From: Sphingobium sp.
GTDB taxonomy: Bacteria; Pseudomonadota; Alphaproteobacteria; Sphingomonadales; Sphingomonadaceae
NCBI GenBank assembly: GCA_030148625.1
Contig: JASBTC010000425.1
Coordinates: 1-7,181 of the forward strand
DNA length: 7,181 bases
Direction: 5' to 3'
The position numbers were made by a program, and so were the translations under genes. Of this stretch, positions 6,448 through 7,181 are shown in pieces. Below the pieces are notes generated by a model. The model was not told the origin of the DNA. It made no database searches and saw only the letters and a list, made by a program, of their open reading frames with translations. Each line of letters begins with the position of its first letter. Positions within the stretch are counted from its first letter, which is position 1.

Positions 6448-7155
6448 ATGAAACGCCTGCTTCCGCTGACTCTTGCCCTGCTTGCGGGCTGCACCGTCAT
6501 TCCCAAGGGTGATGCGCCAACCGAGCCATCACAGCCCGCGGCGACATACAGGGCGCTCGGCACCGAACCGGGCTGGACGCTGAAGGTCACGCCCGGGCGC
6601 CTTTATTATGAGGGCGACTATGGCGCGACGAAGATCGACACGCCCCGACCGGAACCGCGCACCACGTTCAACGGCCATCGCTACGAAACCGCACGACTGA
6701 CGGTGGACGTGACGCACAGCCAGTGCAGCGACGGCATGAGCGACCGGCTCTATGAGGACAGCGTGACGGTGACCGCGGACGGAAAGACGGTGAAGGGCTG
6801 TGGCGGCGCGATCCTGTCGCCGCAGACGCTGGAGGGAACCAACTGGACGATCCTGCGGGTGGGCGAGATGGACGCGCTTGCCGACCGGCCGGCCAACATC
6901 GCCTTTGCCGACGGCCGCATTTCCGGCACCACCGGCTGCAACCGCTTCTCCGGCCCCTATGACGTCAACACCACCGCGCTGACGCTCGGCGCCGTCGCCG
7001 CGACCAGAATGGCCTGCCCGGGCACCGCGATGGAACAGGAGACCAAGCTGCTCGCGATCCTCAAGGGCACGCTGGGCATGACGTTCCGCAACGGCGAGAC
7101 ACTGATCCTGACCGGCACGAACGGGCGGACGGTGGTGCTTCAGCGCAAAAACTGA
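6448..7155 (+). CDS. Lipoprotein with a COG3650-like domain and a META/HslJ domain
   Basis: A 235-residue predicted lipoprotein. It starts MKRLLPLTLALLAGCTVIPKG: positive K2/R3, a hydrophobic stretch and the lipobox LAGC with lipidated C15, which fixes the start. Residue 16 is T, not D, so outer-membrane sorting is plausible by the E. coli rule, which may not hold here. Residues about 34-120 (ALGTEPGWTLKV ... CSDGMSDRLY ... GCGG) resemble the COG3650-type envelope domain. Residues about 125-233 form a META domain, as in E. coli HslJ, with GTNWTIL, GTTGCNRFSGPY and AATRMACPGTAMEQE. Cysteines fall as one pair per domain (C93/C118 and C164/C190), consistent with two periplasmic disulfides. HslJ is associated with heat and novobiocin resistance in E. 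coli; the function here is unknown. No Shine-Dalgarno lies near the ATG. It is probably transcribed separately from the upstream operon, although only 51 bp divide them. Confidence 0.88.
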   Translation: MKRLLPLTLALLAGCTVIPKGDAPTEPSQPAATYRALGTEPGWTLKVTPGRLYYEGDYGATKIDTPRPEPRTTFNGHRYETARLTVDVTHSQCSDGMSDRLYEDSVTVTADGKTVKGCGGAILSPQTLEGTNWTILRVGEMDALADRPANIAFADGRISGTTGCNRFSGPYDVNTTALTLGAVAATRMACPGTAMEQETKLLAILKGTLGMTFRNGETLILTGTNGRTVVLQRKN

Positions 7156-7161
7156 CCTGTC

Positions 7162-7181
7162 GCTCCAGCGAAAGCCGGAGC
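7162..7181 (+). terminator. Hairpin with GAAA tetraloop after the lipoprotein gene, at the window edge
   Basis: GCTCCAGC (7162-7169), loop GAAA (7170-7173) and GCCGGAGC (7174-7181) pair at seven of eight positions (one A-C mismatch) and close on a stable GNRA-type tetraloop, six bases after the lipoprotein stop. Any T-run would lie beyond the window. It may be the terminator of this gene or a copy of a dispersed palindromic element. Confidence 0.5.

Noticed and set aside
1..7181. Mobile elements, CRISPR arrays, tRNA or rRNA genes, prophage or defence genes
   Set aside because: No transposase-like frame, direct-repeat array, cloverleaf or rRNA segment was seen. Composition looks uniform and the genes are housekeeping or regulatory.

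Overview
The window is chromosomal, GC-rich DNA of an alphaproteobacterium, most likely a member of the Sphingomonadales. This is inferred from three things: the pckA <> chvI-chvG-hprK arrangement that is characteristic of Alphaproteobacteria, the very short HPr kinase, and the G/C-dominated third codon positions. The placement comes from reading the sequence, not from a database search. There is no sign of mobile elements, CRISPR arrays, tRNA or rRNA genes.

Layout. At the left edge (1-1069, minus strand) lies the 5' two-thirds of pckA, the ATP-dependent PEP carboxykinase; its 3' end is outside the window. A divergent control region of about 200 bp (1070-1273) separates it from a run of seven closely spaced plus-strand genes (1274-6396): chvI (response regulator), chvG (membrane sensor kinase), hprK (short HPr kinase/phosphorylase), rapZ (P-loop protein of the RNase-adaptor/GlcN6P-sensor family), manX (mannose-type PTS EIIA), ptsH (HPr) and a TrmH/SpoU-family RNA 2'-O-methyltransferase. 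Junctions are overlaps or gaps of 23 nt or less, so one transcriptional unit with translational coupling is the simplest reading. After a 51-bp spacer containing two small inverted repeats comes a two-domain lipoprotein gene (6448-7155). The window ends inside or at the end of a hairpin (7162-7181).

How the genes work together. ChvG and ChvI form an envelope/acid-responsive two-component system. HprK, HPr and EIIA form an incomplete, regulatory phosphotransferase branch: no EI and no sugar-permease subunits are encoded here, so it probably reports carbon and PEP status rather than importing sugar. PckA makes PEP, the phosphoryl donor of any PTS, and sits back to back with the regulators. RapZ, a sensor of an amino-sugar precursor of peptidoglycan in E. 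coli, lies inside the operon and could link cell-wall precursor supply to the envelope stress system. That last link is inference.

Most of the window is a recognisable conserved regulatory locus. I found no clearly new system. The less ordinary points are the RapZ insertion, the repeated TTGACC start codons (two of them embedded in TTGA stop/start overlaps), the chvG start inside chvI, and the COG3650-like/META fusion lipoprotein.
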